In this document: positions 21,644 to 34,378 of the stretch, one piece after another
Position numbering within the stretch: position 1 is the first letter of the stretch
Layout of the letters: every line of letters begins with the position of its first letter
Origin: Asterella californica
Lineage: Eukaryota > Streptophyta > Marchantiopsida > Marchantiales > Aytoniaceae
Direction: 5' to 3'
Length of the DNA stretch: 64,000 nt
Assembly: GCA_036924285.1 (NCBI GenBank)
Contig: JAYKYS010000010.1
Coordinates: 17,211,001 to 17,275,000 of the forward strand
The notes under the pieces: model-generated
Databases searched by the model: none
Seen by the model: the letters and a program-made list of their open reading frames with translations, nothing else
What the model was told of the DNA's origin: nothing
Translations under genes and position numbers: made by a program

Positions 21644-24600
21644 ATGAGTGCAAGAGTGTGGACCTTCATGGGCCATAATTACTGCAGTTTGAACTTGACA
21701 AGGAGCAGCAGCTTGATGAGTTGTTTCATCTCCAGCGTAAGATCAAAGGTCTGGCGAGATGTAGGTCCAGGGCCCGGAGGTTTTGTCGGCTTAAAGGTTA
21801 GCAGGAAAGTGCATCTGAGCTGTAAAAATCACAGAAAGAAGTTAGAGGTTTGCGCTGGATATGGAGCATGCGCGCAGGAGGTGACCAGAAATTCGGTGCT
21901 GAGGGATTTTATTGGCGGTGGCGGAGTTCCTTCTGTAGGTGAAAAGGGAGCGGTGATAATGGGGAGGAATTATGGTGAATTGGGACGTAATGGAATCCGT
22001 TGGAATCACAGCTGGAACAGTACTGTGAAGCGGTCACATTCTGCAGTGGGAGCTGCGAGCACTGGTAGAGGGGAGTATACGGCGAAGAAGAGCCCCAAAA
22101 CGAGAGTGCATTTTGTGTGTGAGAATTGTGGGGAGACGTACTCTCAGTGGTGGGGCAGCTGCCAAAGCTGTAAAGAAATGAACACATTGAAGGAATTCAG
22201 AGAACCCGTGCTTTCTGCCGGACCCAGAGGTGGTGCAGCAGCTCGAGCAGTCGAGCGGATGAATTTGACCAAGAAACCTGATAGTTCTCCCTTAACTGGA
22301 GATGAAAGGAGTTCAAGTAATGCAGGGTCCAGAGCATGGTTCAAGAACAGTGGTGTGGGTCCTCAACGGCTAACAGACGTAGCCAAGGGATCTTCCCAGA
22401 AACAATGGCGCCTCACACTGTACTCTTTATCCCCTAAAACCTTCCGGTTTTCCATGATATAAATTTGATGCCTCTACAATCCGGTTTCTACTTTTTGTAG
22501 TTTCAAAGGTCAGAGTCTCTGATAAGTTTTCTGATTCATTCTCGTGTTCGTACGTACCAAAACTGTTCTTTCTGTTGGCCCTTGTCAGGCCTGGAGATGC
22601 TGGGGAGGAGGTGGGTAGAGTGCTTGGTGGAGGCGTTGTACCTGGTAAGAAAATCGGTGGACTGTCACAGCAGAAAGAAGAGAGTCATCAATTCCGTATA
22701 GAAGATGGTGTTCGTATGTTTGTTACTACGTACTTCACGGGTTCTTAAACATTTCTGGAAAATGTGCTTCGCACTACACATTCCCATCGGGACACCCTTC
22801 GGTGACAAACAATTGGCTAACTCCATGTGGCAAGCTAGCGCACATTTGGCCCCTATTTGCTACTTACTATGTACTTCGTCGGGTTATTTGCGGGCTACCT
22901 AAGGGCTAAAGCGTGGTCCTTGATGAAATCTGCCATTCTTGACATACAATATACGTATTTCACGGGGCTCATTTCTTGAGTGAATTACCTCGGTTTGTGC
23001 GTATAGTTCTTGATTCGTCGAACTGCTGTACTCTTAGACGAATATATAGAAGATGGTGTTGGAGTGGAAGTAACTGTTGATATCCCTTCTGGTGTTACAG
23101 GATCTCTGATATTGGTTGGTGGAGATCCAGGAGTGGGCAAAAGTACTCTGCTTTTGCAGGTATAACAGTGAACTTTTCTCCCCGCTTTTCCGAGTCTGAA
23201 GATTCAGGAGCTGTACGCTACTTTCGCCACCTTTTGCAGATATTTCAAGTTTGATACTTCGCTCCGTGTAAGTTGCGAAGTCTGATTTGAGTTGATTCTG
23301 GAAACAGGTTGCAGGACTTCTCGCGCTCGATTCAAATAACGAAGGTCCAGCTCCTGTTCTGTACGTTTCCGGAGAAGAGGTACTTTCAGTTAATTTGCTA
23401 CCCCGGAAGCACATGCGATGAGCGATCAGAGCAGTCCTTCAATTTTGCTAAGGTGTATCAGAATAACTAGCTACAGGGTACAGTTTCTGATTTAATGGTT
23501 TAATTTGCTGTCTTCTCCTTCCTCACATCATCATCTGTGATGATGATTGTACGATGTTAAAACAATCAGAGCGTGGAGCAGATCAGTAGCAGGGCTGATC
23601 GAATGGACATTGCCGCTCATGACTTGTTTCTTTATTCGGCCACTGATCTTGAGGTTCTGATCGCCAACACATACCAATGGTCCGCCTTTCTTCCATGCCT
23701 TTGTTATCTTGCTTTATTGTTCACATGGACTGGAGCTGTAAAGCTGTCTGGCACCCTTGGAAGTCCTGAGTAGCGGCACCTGCAAATAGAGATAGGCTAC
23801 TGATGTAATATAAGATATTTCTGTTTCTTTACACGCGACGTCACGCATATGTTTTGAGTGATAGACGTGGTGTGGCTGATGATCATTACCATCATTTAAG
23901 AAGCTTGAAATTGCTTATACGGAAGCCTGAATAGTGAAAACTGACATTGTCCTACTTGCATGAGAAGCTTGTGCTAGAAGCGATTCACGGTTTGAACCCC
24001 AGAGCTGTGATCGTGGACTCAATACAGACAGTGTACTTACCGGAAGCAACAGGAAGTGCGGGTAGTGTGATTCAGGTAAAATGGTCTCTTGGTTTTTTAC
24101 TGATGTGGTTGTCCGGCACTTTCATCCAGTGAGCAGCCGTTATCCTGAAGAACAAACACGATTAAATCTCTGTAGTAGGATAGTAGATCAAACGTCCCTC
24201 AAACCTAAAGCCGACCATCACTTCTGGTGACAGTCGTTGTCACGGAGCATCCAAGTGGTTACCTGAGCATATCTCAGGGATTTTGCACATCAGGCTGAGC
24301 TTACATTGTCTGCTCCTATTTTAGAAGTCAGCGTGTGAAGGCATGTGTCAAGCTCAGGACATTGCATGTGACACATCTTGTAGGAATGTCTGGTAAAATT
24401 CTTAACCTCTGACTGGAAATACAGGTCAGAGAATGTGCAGCAGCATTATTACGAATGGCTAAGCAGACCAACATACCTATTTTCTTGGTAGGTATCTCCT
24501 TTCCGGGTTTGCTTCTTATGTCACCAATTTGTATTCTTGAAGCTGAAGTGTCTTGAGTTACATCTTCTCAGTTAATTTACTCTGTGGCTCAAGAAAGGCC

Positions 24601-27463
24601 TGGGTCACTGATTGAGCTACTCGTTGCAGGTGGGACATGTCACCAAAACTGGAGATATTGCTGGTCCGCGAGTTCTAGAACATATAGTTGACGTTGTGCT
24701 ATATATGGAGGTGCTTTTCTTCTCACTGTTGACTTCTTGAGTGGCTTTTTGATAACGTGAGAAACATCTTGTACATCGTTCGCTATCTTCTCGCTAGTCT
24801 TGCTGTGAATTTGGGTCGCCGTAAACTCATAAGGTAGTCCTGTGCCTACGAAAATAACTTGAAGGCTTCAGCCCCTAGCCACTGCATGTTTATACATTCG
24901 AATCAAGAGGATCGCAGTCTTTTGGAGAGTTGATGGACTAATAGTTCAGACGGTTCCAAAGCTAAACGGACATTTGCTTGCAGGGAGAAAGGCTGCAGTC
25001 GCATCGTCTTCTGAGAGTAGTTAAGAACCGATATGGATCTACTGATGAGGTCTGTAATATGCGCAAAGATGAATTGAGTTCTGCCTGATTCTTGGAAACT
25101 TCAGTTCCGTGCTCATATGACAGGGGGTCTGCAGCTGTTTCATAAACTTCCATATTCGAACGATATGTCTTTGTCTTGTCGTTGGGCACAGCTACATGAT
25201 CTCCTGTTCTCAGTTTCGTTTCGTCTGTGGAAACTGTTGAAACTTCGCTTCTTTATTTCTTCTGTTCTGCTATTGCTTTAACACGATGAGTAATCTGCTG
25301 TGTCCGTAAATGACGTGTATACTTTTGCGTTGAGTGTTTTTTGCCGGGTCATGATGATACGGATCTTGGGAACAGATCAGTATACTTATCTAATGGGCGA
25401 ATTTAATCCGGGCAAGATGCAACTTTGTTCGGCGTTTCCGAGAATGAACAAGAAATACAACCATTCTTAGAGAAGGAAATCGAAGAAAAGTAGGCCTTTG
25501 TATGTTCTTCAAAGCGTGCAAAAAAAAACTCAATTCCTTGTACAAACTCCAGAAGGCAGCTATATGTGTGATGGAAGTGTAATTTGTTCGATGTGCTCTT
25601 AGCTACTAAACATTATTATGCCGGTATATACTCGGAAGTGTACTACAAGAGGGGGTCCTGAATTGTCCTGAACTATATTATTGGTGGTTCAGGTCGGAGT
25701 TTTTGAGATGGTACAAGGGGGACTAGAGGCTATCAAGAACCCTAGTGCTCTCTTTCTAAGTGAAAGAGCGGCAGATTCAAACGTTACTGCTGCCGCTGCC
25801 GTCGCTGTGACAATGGAAGGTTCACGGCCCATTCTCCTGGAAGTGCAAGTGGGTGCCACTAGCCTCTTCGGCTTGTGTTTCTGCGAAGGTTATCTTTTGT
25901 TGTGGCTTTTCCCGTAGATCTGCTGAACGACATCCCCGCGGCTTGGCTGAAGAGTCTTCAAACGTGATTGCAGTGTCCTGGTCCTCAAGTCTGGGACTGG
26001 TTTTGTGGGGTTTTAAGGCAACTGTTTGGTGCGGATGTCATCTTGCATACGTTGCTGGCTCTCTTACTGCTTGTCTGGATCGGCAGGCTCTCTGTTCTAC
26101 TTGTAGTGCGCAGCAACCCAGTAGAAGGACCGCAAATGGTGTTGATTCTCAGCGTTTGTACCTTCTCCTTGCTGTAAGTTTCTAGGCAAATCAAAGATGT
26201 TGATTCTGCGCTCGATTCTGCCCTACAATGTCGATCATATTGTATGTGTGTGAAGTTTGTCTGCTACTTAGGACTGGTAGCAGTTTACTCACTCGAGGTC
26301 AATTCGTGCTACTCGTGCCGAGCATTCCGTGACTTCCAGTGTTGCTGTGTAGGTTTTGACAAAACAGGCTGGCTTGAAGCTTCAAAATCAGGTCTGTACA
26401 AGCAAAGGTCCAGTCACCTTCTCATCATACTGGGACTCTCAGAAGGGGCGAAGATATCTGTTTAGTTTTTCCTTAGATATATCCTGGGCGTTAATTACCT
26501 ACTATTTATGTCTATCGCTGTGAACTAATAATACCAGTCAACAGTTGAACGAGGTTGGGCTCGAAATACTAAGGTTTGTACTTTATGCGTGTGCCTTGTG
26601 TATTTTCTTCAGGACGTCTTTATTAATGTTGTGGGAGGATTGCAACTTAGGGAACCTGCAGCAGATGTGGCAGTTGCTGTTTCGATTTGCAGCAGGTAAA
26701 AGTGCGTTCTAACATCTCTTCGTGTGCTTGTTCCTCTATAAGGACTAACGAGTGCAGTAACCGTTGTGTATTCTGTGGGCAAAAACAGATCTTTCCATTC
26801 TAGCGGATGTTTGGTCAGTGATTAGCATTTTCACGTTATGCACGCTTCTGAAACTAGACAATGCTGGACTTTCCTCAGCTTACTGGAGAAGCCAGTGCCT
26901 CGTGACATGGCCTTCATTGGGGAGCTTGGCCTTGGTGGGGAACTCCGCTCTGTAAGTTAGTTTGTGATGCCCTTCATTCCCGTTTGGGAACCTTCTATCT
27001 GGAGCTGGAGCCATCAGTGCTGGAGCCACTGATGTAAGAAGAATAATAATGGTTTTATTTGTAGCCTTGATCAAGATCAAAGTTTCAAGTTCAGCATTCA
27101 TTTTCAATGCAGACATTTTGGTTTGGGTTATCATTCTTTACTCCATACTTCAGTTCATCGCGCTCGTATTCTGCATTCTCTAATTATCAACCAGATTCTG
27201 TAGTTTTGCAGCCCTCGACAAATCCTTCTTCTCAAGAGCAAGATGAAGATGTCTGACTCTACTTATTCTCTATCTGAAAGTTTCATGATGCAACTCTGCA
27301 GGTCGGTCAGTTGGAGAGAAGACTAGCAGAGGCTGCAAAGCTTGGTTTCAACCGCTGCATTATCCCCAAGTCAGCGGGCAGGTCAGCGAAGGCAGCTGTT
27401 AAAAACATTATAGCTCTCCCTTGCGCGGATATTAAAGAAGTTATCGAAAGAGCTCTTTGCTGA
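21644..27463 (+). CDS. radA: RadA/Sms-type DNA recombination ATPase, organelle-targeted (15 exons)
   Basis: RadA is a RecA-fold ATPase/branch-migration helicase acting in homologous recombination; plant homologues are nuclear genes whose products go to organelles. Exons by splice sites and frame: 21644-22419, 22589-22644, 23101-23159, 23308-23379, 23570-23653, 23965-24075, 24425-24487, 24630-24710, 24984-25049, 25693-25848, 26087-26173, 26353-26391, 26613-26695, 26879-26951, 27302-27463; sum 655 codons plus stop. Residues 1 to about 150 look like a basic, Ser-rich transit region. The C4 zinc finger is CENC..CQSC (159-176), Walker [10 protein letters not shown] (285-293), Walker B VIVDS (D367), and the RadA signature KNRYG (448-452). 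The C-terminal part (about 457-655) is the Lon-protease-like domain, ending [11 protein letters not shown]. All introns are GT..AG. Start ATG 21644 is the first in the frame; later Mets at 21668 and 21716 are alternatives. The family call is firm; exact 5' end and exon 6 acceptor (23964 or 23967) are less sure. Confidence 0.93.
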
Positions 27464-27604
27464 TCGAGTAACATTGAGGTCCTCAGATCTAACTGTTTTC
27501 TGTAATCAAGACCTTACGTCGTTTGACAACTCGTCCTCCTCCCCCTGAAGCAACGCCTCGATTCGAGTTTGGCCTTGAGCTGCGGTTTAGTTGGCTTTGA
27601 AACG

Positions 27605-28830
27605 ATGGAGGAATCAGACGGTTGCCCAGAACTAATTCAGCGGAGAAGGCCTTTCAGGAAAGGTGCCTACGTCGAGGTCTTGTACGTCTACAACCAAGAC
27701 CTCTAGCAATATGTCAAATCGAGAAGCAGGAGAGATACCGAAGGTACCACCACGCAAAGAATATCTTAACATCATCAGTAGTGCTGAAGGTTTGTTTTCT
27801 TGGGTAACGTGTACTGAGCCTAAGATGTGTTCACCGATACTTAAAACATGTTTAAGCAAGCAAAGCATTTGCCTCTCAAGTGTACCGCTCAGTGTCACCA
27901 CTGTGAAGATGTTCAAGTGAGATGAAGCAGTACCTACTGATAGACCTCATCTTGTCCCCCTCCCCTGTGTTATGCTCAAGATGTTTTGGTTCGGCAGAAG
28001 TCATCTGGATCAACCGGAGTTGATGTCATAGTACATACGATCAAACATAACAGGTACTCAGAGGCAGGCCGTCCGTTTGCAGACGCAGACAAGGTTAGTC
28101 GTTGAGGCATGATCACTGGCGTACAAAAGCAAGCCCATGTTTCGTGTGTGTGTTTCCTTCGATGAACCAAGAGTACGAGTGGACACCAATATTGACGACC
28201 AAACGATGTTTGTCCACTGTAATGACGCTATCATCGAGTTGAAACATAGCGAAGACCGAAAACTGGTTCTCGTTCTCGTACATATCCTGCCTGCTCCATT
28301 CAACGATAATCTTCAGTACAGATTCCCAAGCATGAATCAGTTCTACAATCACGAATGTACACACCCACTTGATCAGCACGCAGCTGAAGGTGAGAACATG
28401 CTTGACTGTCGCGGTGGGAGAATTTTGAGAGCTTTTGCTGTGAAGTACGGACTGTAGTAGTCCAGTGACTATCGGAAGTGTCCTGTGACATAGTGAGGAA
28501 CAGAAATTCTCAAGCCGATCGCTTGGGCTTCCGAACTGTTGTTCCACGTAAGAGACATCATTCATTTGTGGGACCAAGTGCATGTCTGTGAAACTTTGCT
28601 GTCCAGAACCTGCCTGTCGCGGGAAGACGAGACAAGGTTCTTGTTTTAAACGCGTTCGTAATCAAGCATTACTGAAGAATCTACTGGACAGTAGTCACTG
28701 CCGACAGCATTGGTTTCACCGCGATGATGACCAAGACCGTTGACCCGGAAAGGAGCTTCGATGCTACTAAAACTGAAGTGATTAACGATGTGATCCACAA
28801 CTACAAGAGAAAACAGAAGCTGCAACTACT
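27605..28830 (+). CDS. Possible exons of an unrecognised gene (uncertain)
   Basis: Several plus-strand segments read like protein. One runs from about 27684 to 27789 (SNREAGEIPKVPPRKEYLN, ending ISSAE with a G|GTTTGT donor). It joins in phase, after a pyrimidine-rich acceptor (about 27947-27982), to VLVRQKSSGSTGVDVIVHT..GRPFADADK, ending 28093 at AAG|GTTAGT. Further on, 28137-28457 is open for 106 codons (VRVDTNIDDQTMFVHCNDA), and near 28695-28806 there is VTADSIGFTAMMTKTVDPER then TEVINDVIHNYKRK. I do not recognise the family and cannot chain all parts; the interval after 28093 leaves only about 40 bases for an intron. It could be a decayed gene. Open frames on the minus strand across 27632-27916 and 28113-28583 are the competing reading. 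Confidence 0.25.
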
Positions 28831-29037
28831 GTGTGTGATAGTAATGGCGTCCATATGGGAGAGAGGCTTACAGAGCGAACCTTGGGGACTGTCGTTTTCT
28901 TGTAAAAACTTTTCTGGGTGCCCGAGACTCAGTGAAGAACAAATAATCATTTCTGGAGGAAAATGTTTTTTCATTGGCTCGGCTACGAGCAGACAAGTAG
29001 CTTCCGCAAGGCGACATGATTTCACTTCAGACCTGAA

Positions 29038-29077
29038 GCAGATTTTGCTGCCGGCTGCAGGGGGCAGCAAAATCTGC
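29038..29077. repeat. Perfect 15-bp GC-rich hairpin
   Basis: GCAGATTTTGCTGCC (29038-29052) and GGCAGCAAAATCTGC (29063-29077) pair perfectly around a 10-base loop GGCTGCAGGG. It could form in RNA at the 3' side of the possible plus-strand gene, or be a small foldback insertion. Confidence 0.85.
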
Positions 29078-29099
29078 AGGGTTCGATAGAAGAGGGGTA

Positions 29100-30580
29100 A
29101 AAATCCGGGAAGCTCTGTCTGCAAATATCATTATCTGTACCGCTCGCATTCGGCTCTGTATGCGGTACTCAAGACCCCTCAAAATGGCCGGCAAGACCTC
29201 CATTTAACAACTTCCGAACCGGTCAGAGATTTCATCAGTTGATGATAGACATTTGATTCCCAGAGTCAGTCAAGGAAGAAACCATCGAACCCAGTAAGTT
29301 CAAGCTGCAGAAGGCTTGGTCCTGACAGGTTTAAAACTACTCCAGTCATCGTGCTATCTTTCCGAGTTTTGAAGAACTCGCCAGAGTCTCTGTCACAGGG
29401 CGTAAAGGCGTTTTCTGATGCTTTACCTCCCTCTGTAATAAGAACGGAGGGAGCTCTTTCCATTCCATCTCCAGTGAGAACTGTTTTGCCGAAAAACTGC
29501 TCAGGATTTGCTTTAAGTGCTGTAACATGTGCTGTCAGCAGGCATCTGGAGAGTAGAATTTGAGTTCTTCGACGGCCTTCGGAGTACTAAGTAGAGTTCT
29601 TCAGCGGACTTATGCTCAACTTTCTCATTATTTTGTTGGGAACAAGAAACGATCATATCATCTAGCTAAGGGTCTGAATTGCGTGACAGGGAGATCACGC
29701 AAAGTTCTTGGACAAGCTCCTAAGCATTGCTCTCTGTCTGAACCAGATTCAGAATGTGGGCCCCAAGCTCTCAGAACATGAACACTCAGCAGCAAGTGCA
29801 GCAGAAAAAGGATGACAAAGGCTGCCTGTATGCCTGGTAAGTTCATCGTTTTCGAACTGAATTCACTTTTGCTTCGTCGAAGAACATATTTCCTTATCCC
29901 CTTCTTAAGTTGTAAAATCTCGCATTCTTCATCAACTCATACAGCTGAACGAGGGCTAAGGTGAGCGAGTTGATGACTTGTGCAGCGTATTTGCCATGTG
30001 TTGCTGTTTCTGCTGTGCTGAAACGTGTGAGTGCTGCCTCGAAACGTTATGCTGCCTCTGTTTCATGGAGTAACGAGTCAGCTCACAAGTACAGATTTTT
30101 ACTTATGGTCGTTATGATGACCCAGACTGTTGGATAGTCTGCTGATCTCTACGACCCAGACTACAGAATCCAACTTTAGTTTAGGCCAAGCTCAGGCAAT
30201 TTGTATCTAAAAGATTAATGTAAGCATTCATTTTCTCCTTCGCTGTCCGTGCTCTATTTTGCACATACATTGCCATGAAATTCCCGAGAGAGAGAGAGAT
30301 ATGTACACACCAGAATGCTCTTTGACATTGTAGTTGTCACCAAATTATACTCAAAATCCGTCTATTTTGCTTTCAAGCTGAGCTACTGGTCTGGTCAGCT
30401 CACAGAGCAAGACTTGATAAGCCCGTATAAAATAAGAATTTTAGCGCTCGCAAGCAGAATTCTTGCGAATGTTCTTCAAGGACGATGAACGAGGTCATCG
30501 AGTTTGTGGCGATTAGAACTTGAAAATGTTGCCAAGAATAAAACCTTGTCGACATAACGGGAATCAATGGGGCTCATACG
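29100..30580. other. Stretch without assigned genes
   Basis: Open frames of 60-73 codons occur on both strands at 29266-29563 (minus: TEGGKASENAFTPCDRDSGE; plus: NSPESLSQGVKAFSDALPP), each protein-like but mutually exclusive, with no family recognised. The rest (29850-30580) shows nothing I can support. Confidence 0.3.
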
Positions 30581-30588
30581 AAGGAAGA

Positions 30589-30816
30589 TTGGGTTCAAGC
30601 GGCGAGACCGAAGCGACGGCCGTCAGCCATGACCGATGTTTCTAAAACATACACATCAGGTCGCCTGCTTTCTTTCAAGTGAAGCTCTTCCAAGCTCAAC
30701 AATGTTGGGTTCAAGCGGCGAGACCGAAGCGACGGCCGTCAGCCATAACCGATGTTTCTAAAAAATACACATCAGATCGCCTGCTTTCTTTCAAGTGAAG
30801 CTCTTCCAAGCTCAAC
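30589..30816. repeat. Tandem duplication of a 116-base unit
   Basis: Units begin at 30589 and 30705 (TTGGGTTCAAGCGGCGAG) and end GAAGCTCTTCCAAGCTCAAC at 30700 and 30816, with three or so substitutions. On the minus strand each copy carries the same reading (LEELHLKESRR..DVY..LETSVMADGRRFGLAA, stop), so the duplication copies the 3' end of the open frame 31016-30711. A further inverted repeat CTCTTCCAAG/CTTGGAAGAG closes the second unit (30801-30825). Confidence 0.9.
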
Positions 30817-31207
30817 TTGGAAGAGTTCACAGGTAACTTCTGGAGTAGATACGCAGCATCAAACTCAACGGTAGTTTTTGTCATCACGTTCGAGTGTATG
30901 TAGTTTTCCTTACGAGCAGGATGGTCCCTACTGGAGATCTTCTGAAGAGAATAAGAACCATCGTAGTAGACAGCCACGCGCGTCTTCACCGGAATACTGC
31001 AGACAAGAAGACCCATAAGCCGTCGAGTGCATTATAGTCTCGAATGGGGTACCTAAAGAGTGTGTGGAGAGAAAGAAGCATTCTGACCTGGGCAGTGCCT
31101 ATCGCTGATCTCAACGTGCGATGATCTATGATCAACCCGACCATTGCACTTCGGTCGAGCATTTCCCCATGTGGGAAGTTGCATATCCTAATCTGGCCCT
31201 CCACCAA
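30711..31207 (-). CDS. Hypothetical reverse-strand gene, two overlapping open frames (uncertain)
   Basis: Frame A starts with ATG at 31207 and reads VEGQIRICNFPHGEMLDRS then AMVGLIIDHRTLRSAIGTAQ, followed by a CAG|GTCAGA donor. Frame B (31016-30711) reads SIPVKTRVAVYYDGSYSLQ then ENYIHSNVMTKTTVEFDAAY and ends GRRFGLAA. Both look protein-like and could be exons of one gene, but a TCTGCAG acceptor between them joins out of phase. No family is recognised. The 3' end is tandemly duplicated (30589-30816). Confidence 0.25.
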
Positions 31208-31476
31208 ACGAAACTAAACTAGCATCCTCAATCACCTGCTATGCTTCCACCAGATGGAAGTAAGCCGGTGTCGTCCGAATTGTCTAAAGAGATTGTGTCC
31301 TCCGGAGTTCAGTTTACGTAACGTGGATACAAATAGTCGTCATGTAGAGAATTTACATTAAACTGTATTATGTGTAATTTTAAACAGCCATTGCTTAAAC
31401 AGAATACTGGATGACACCAAACAGGAAATCTCACGCACAACCACTACAATGAGAAACAAAATCGTGCGGGCAGGTG

Positions 31477-31555
31477 ATCATGAGAGAATTCGGTTTGGTA
31501 CCAGGAAACCGGGTGACTGGATGTGGCCCATCTGAGTAATGGATTGTCCATACGA
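31477..31555 (+). repeat. Short dispersed repeat (pair with 6215-6312)
   Basis: ATGAGAGAATTCGGTTTGGTA, AAACCGGG, GGCCCATCT and ATGGATT follow in the same order as at 6215-6312. Confidence 0.35.
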
Positions 31556-32762
31556 GCGTCTACATGCATTATAGTGATGGAGATAGAGTTGTGATGATAG
31601 TAAATTACATGACCGGTTCGTCATGTGGTATGTTCTTTCGTACTTCTTCGGTAAGCTGTATGCGCTTCGTCGAAGCATTTTACAGCTCAACTTGCTGGAG
31701 CTACCGTAGTCTTGAAACACTCGACAGTCCTAGCAGAATGCCCGTACATTGGACCGGCAGGATGGAGTGGAAATTGACAGTCATTGTCTTAGTAGACTAA
31801 GGTGTTCTAGCATAAACGAGAGAGGGGTGTGCCTTTATCGCCGGGTTATCTTATCCGTCTTAGTCGGTCGGTTACAAGGAGAGTATCTCCATGCCATCCA
31901 TGTTTGCAGGTACGAGATCGAGTAAAGTCATTTTGTTTCGGTGCAGAATACATGATCGCAGCATCCGTAATAACCAAGCGACTAAGGGTAGTGTGGAAGT
32001 CTGAGAATTTGTCCAGGTCATAGTGGCATCGTTCACTCGTCAGTCTACATTTCACACGAGGAAACATGGCAGCACTCCGTGTGAAGTATTGTTTGACTGT
32101 GAACCAGCTGAAATCGTAGGGCGTATCGGATAAACTGAGGACTTGGCTGCTGTACTTTTTATGTGGTTCTCACATATCTGCCACTCTTAAATTAGATGTT
32201 GCAGCCCCACGCATTCGAGGAATCTGTTGCATTTGTGAAGGGTTTAGGATCTAAACTCCCCCCTTATATTCTGGAACCCTAGTCAGTGCTCCCTTCCTCA
32301 TCCTCAGACACGCCTCACAGATGCGGATGCAGGTGTCCAAATTGTTTCAAATTTAAAAGTGTTTGCTTCAGATATCTGGAATGTTCGTATACGTAACTTC
32401 ATGTATCTTAGCTGCGTGTCACCCGCCACTGATAGCCATGCAGGTAGCTCACGTTATTGAACAGGAAGGCAACCCCTAGAGGTGGCTTTTAATCTCAAAC
32501 TCGTGAGGAACAGCTTTGGGTATGCATGATCGGGGAGAAGGGACCCTAGAAACAGTTTGGGAAAGTGTAGGTAAAACTGATGGGAAGCTAAGCATGCAGT
32601 CATCAAAACCTCCTTTATTACCTTTTGTAGGTAATAATCCGTAAGAGGAGTGAGGAGTGAGTAGCTTGTAGTTCTTGCAAGGGATCCCTTGTTGTACCAT
32701 TCACGTCTCACTTTATTATTAGTGCGTGTAAAAGTTAAAACGGAAGATTTTCTAACGAGAAA
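31556..32762. other. Stretch without recognised genes
   Basis: Short frames on both strands up to 85 codons with no domain signal. No repeats found by eye. Confidence 0.35.
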
Positions 32763-32940
32763 ACATCATAGCCAAGAGCTTGAAGGTTCAACTCGAAGAA
32801 CTAAGGCCTCCAAGCCCTACCTGCGAAGTATATCCCTAGTGGGTTATCTCAAGAACTCGTCGTAACGGCATTAACGGCCCTACCGGGATTAGTCACTCCG
32901 CACTTGGTCAACATAACCGAGGAGCTAAACTAACGTGACA
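32763..32940 (-). repeat. Truncated 3' LTR of PHD-gypsy copy 2
   Basis: Reverse complement begins TGTCACGTTAG at 32940 and aligns with 4591 onward, ending inside the CTTCAAGCTCTTGGCTATGATG block near 32763. The rest of the LTR is missing on the left. Confidence 0.7.
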
Positions 32941-33060
32941 GCTATCGTATGCATACACATCGCTATACAACATACATCGTTGTATATGATATATCACACA
33001 TACACATAACACATGAACCATGTCATACACATACACAAGTGTATCACAATCGTCTCCTAA

Positions 33061-34378
33061 CTAGCGGTTAGGTCCTTTTAACTCCAGATAGTCCCTTATC
33101 TCAACTACGTGATATACACCTTCATGCGTGCAAGGATCAGGAGACCTGGTGCTACATCGCTCCATCGTTAGTTGCCTGTCTGTAATCCATACCACGTAAA
33201 GATCTAATCGACTATCCCTGCTATATATATCAAAGGTAAACCTACCGTCCAACAAGAATGACAGTGAGAGGTGGAGTCAAACACGACATGTGTCAACTTC
33301 TCGAACAACCATCACAAACTAACATACGGGCTGCTCCACCAGCAGACCCACACAACATACACCTCAAGCCCAGGCGTACAATCGCTTAAGCTCGGGTCAA
33401 TGATACCATCGATGTTTGAAACATGACATGATGCGAAATTACACACATGATCTTTCCAAACAACACCATCACGGTCCTCTAATATGAATACTCCAGAAGT
33501 TAACACCTCACGCACTTGTAAAATAGTGCGTCTTGCGATCACATCTAACGTCGTCAGTGCAGTCTGCTGCAGATAGATATAATCGCCAGGATAAAACCTG
33601 CGAATTGATGATCGATAATCTCCTCCTCGAATAGTCGTATATCGGAATATGTCTCTATGTTGAGCAATCGCTAGGTTCTCAAAAGTCATAGGCATAACTA
33701 TCTGAAATGTCTCTACTCGTTGAGAACATGCTCTCACGCACATATCCGGGTCATCAAGGTTCAGCACCTCAGCAGAATCACGATAAATGACCGAATGTAG
33801 ATATGGATCTCGGTCATACAATAGAAAGTACGGTGAGAAGGAAGTGAAAGACGCTTGTCGGCTAAAATGATAACCCCTAGTCAATCATGGTAACTGCACA
33901 TCCCAATCTCTCAAGTGACCCTTCTGCAAGTCATACTTGCGCAATCCTCTCTTCACCGTCTGAACTACCTTCTTCGTCAAACCATCCACCTCAAGATGAT
34001 CGAGATGTAATCCGATGATCAATCAGTGCTTGATCACACAAGGTCTGAAACTCACCAAAAAACTCTGTACCTTGGTCCATCAGCACTTCAACTGGTGCTC
34101 CAAAACGACTGAGCACTCGTCTCTTCACTCGTCTTGTCCGGTAATGTCACCAACTCAATCCACTTGGAGAAGTGCTCCACCATCACCAACACATACCGGT
34201 GGTGACGTATGATCAACAAGTAAGGGTCCCGTAGAATCCAAACTCTAATGATAACTCAACCCCATAATCGCTAAGGGGTGTAACTATGAAATACGAGCAT
34301 TAAACGATGCTCGTACTCGATCACAAACCACACATCGTGTGACAAATTGTTGCACATCGATGTGCATACCACGCCACC
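33061..34378 (-). pseudogene. Integrase C-terminal part, linker and PHD finger of PHD-gypsy copy 2
   Basis: The longest open part (33884-33312, 190 codons) carries SRQASFTSFSPYFLLYDRDP, RRFYPGDYIYLQQTALTTLD and VLTSGVFILEDRDGVVWKDH, the post-integrase segment. In a shifted frame, about 33395-33255, a PHD finger follows with CMLC, CDGC, HMSC at the same spacing as in copy 1; the Trp before His is TGA and the later Trp is TAG, and the last Cys pair is lost by further transitions. The following frame (33255-33061) ends PCTHEGVYHVVEIRDYLELK. Upstream, the integrase core with LTDQGTEFF-type DNA lies in 34050-34300. Confidence 0.7.

Noticed and set aside
32454..32711. 85-codon minus-strand frame
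   Set aside because: A second frame of similar length overlaps it; no domain or splice context.
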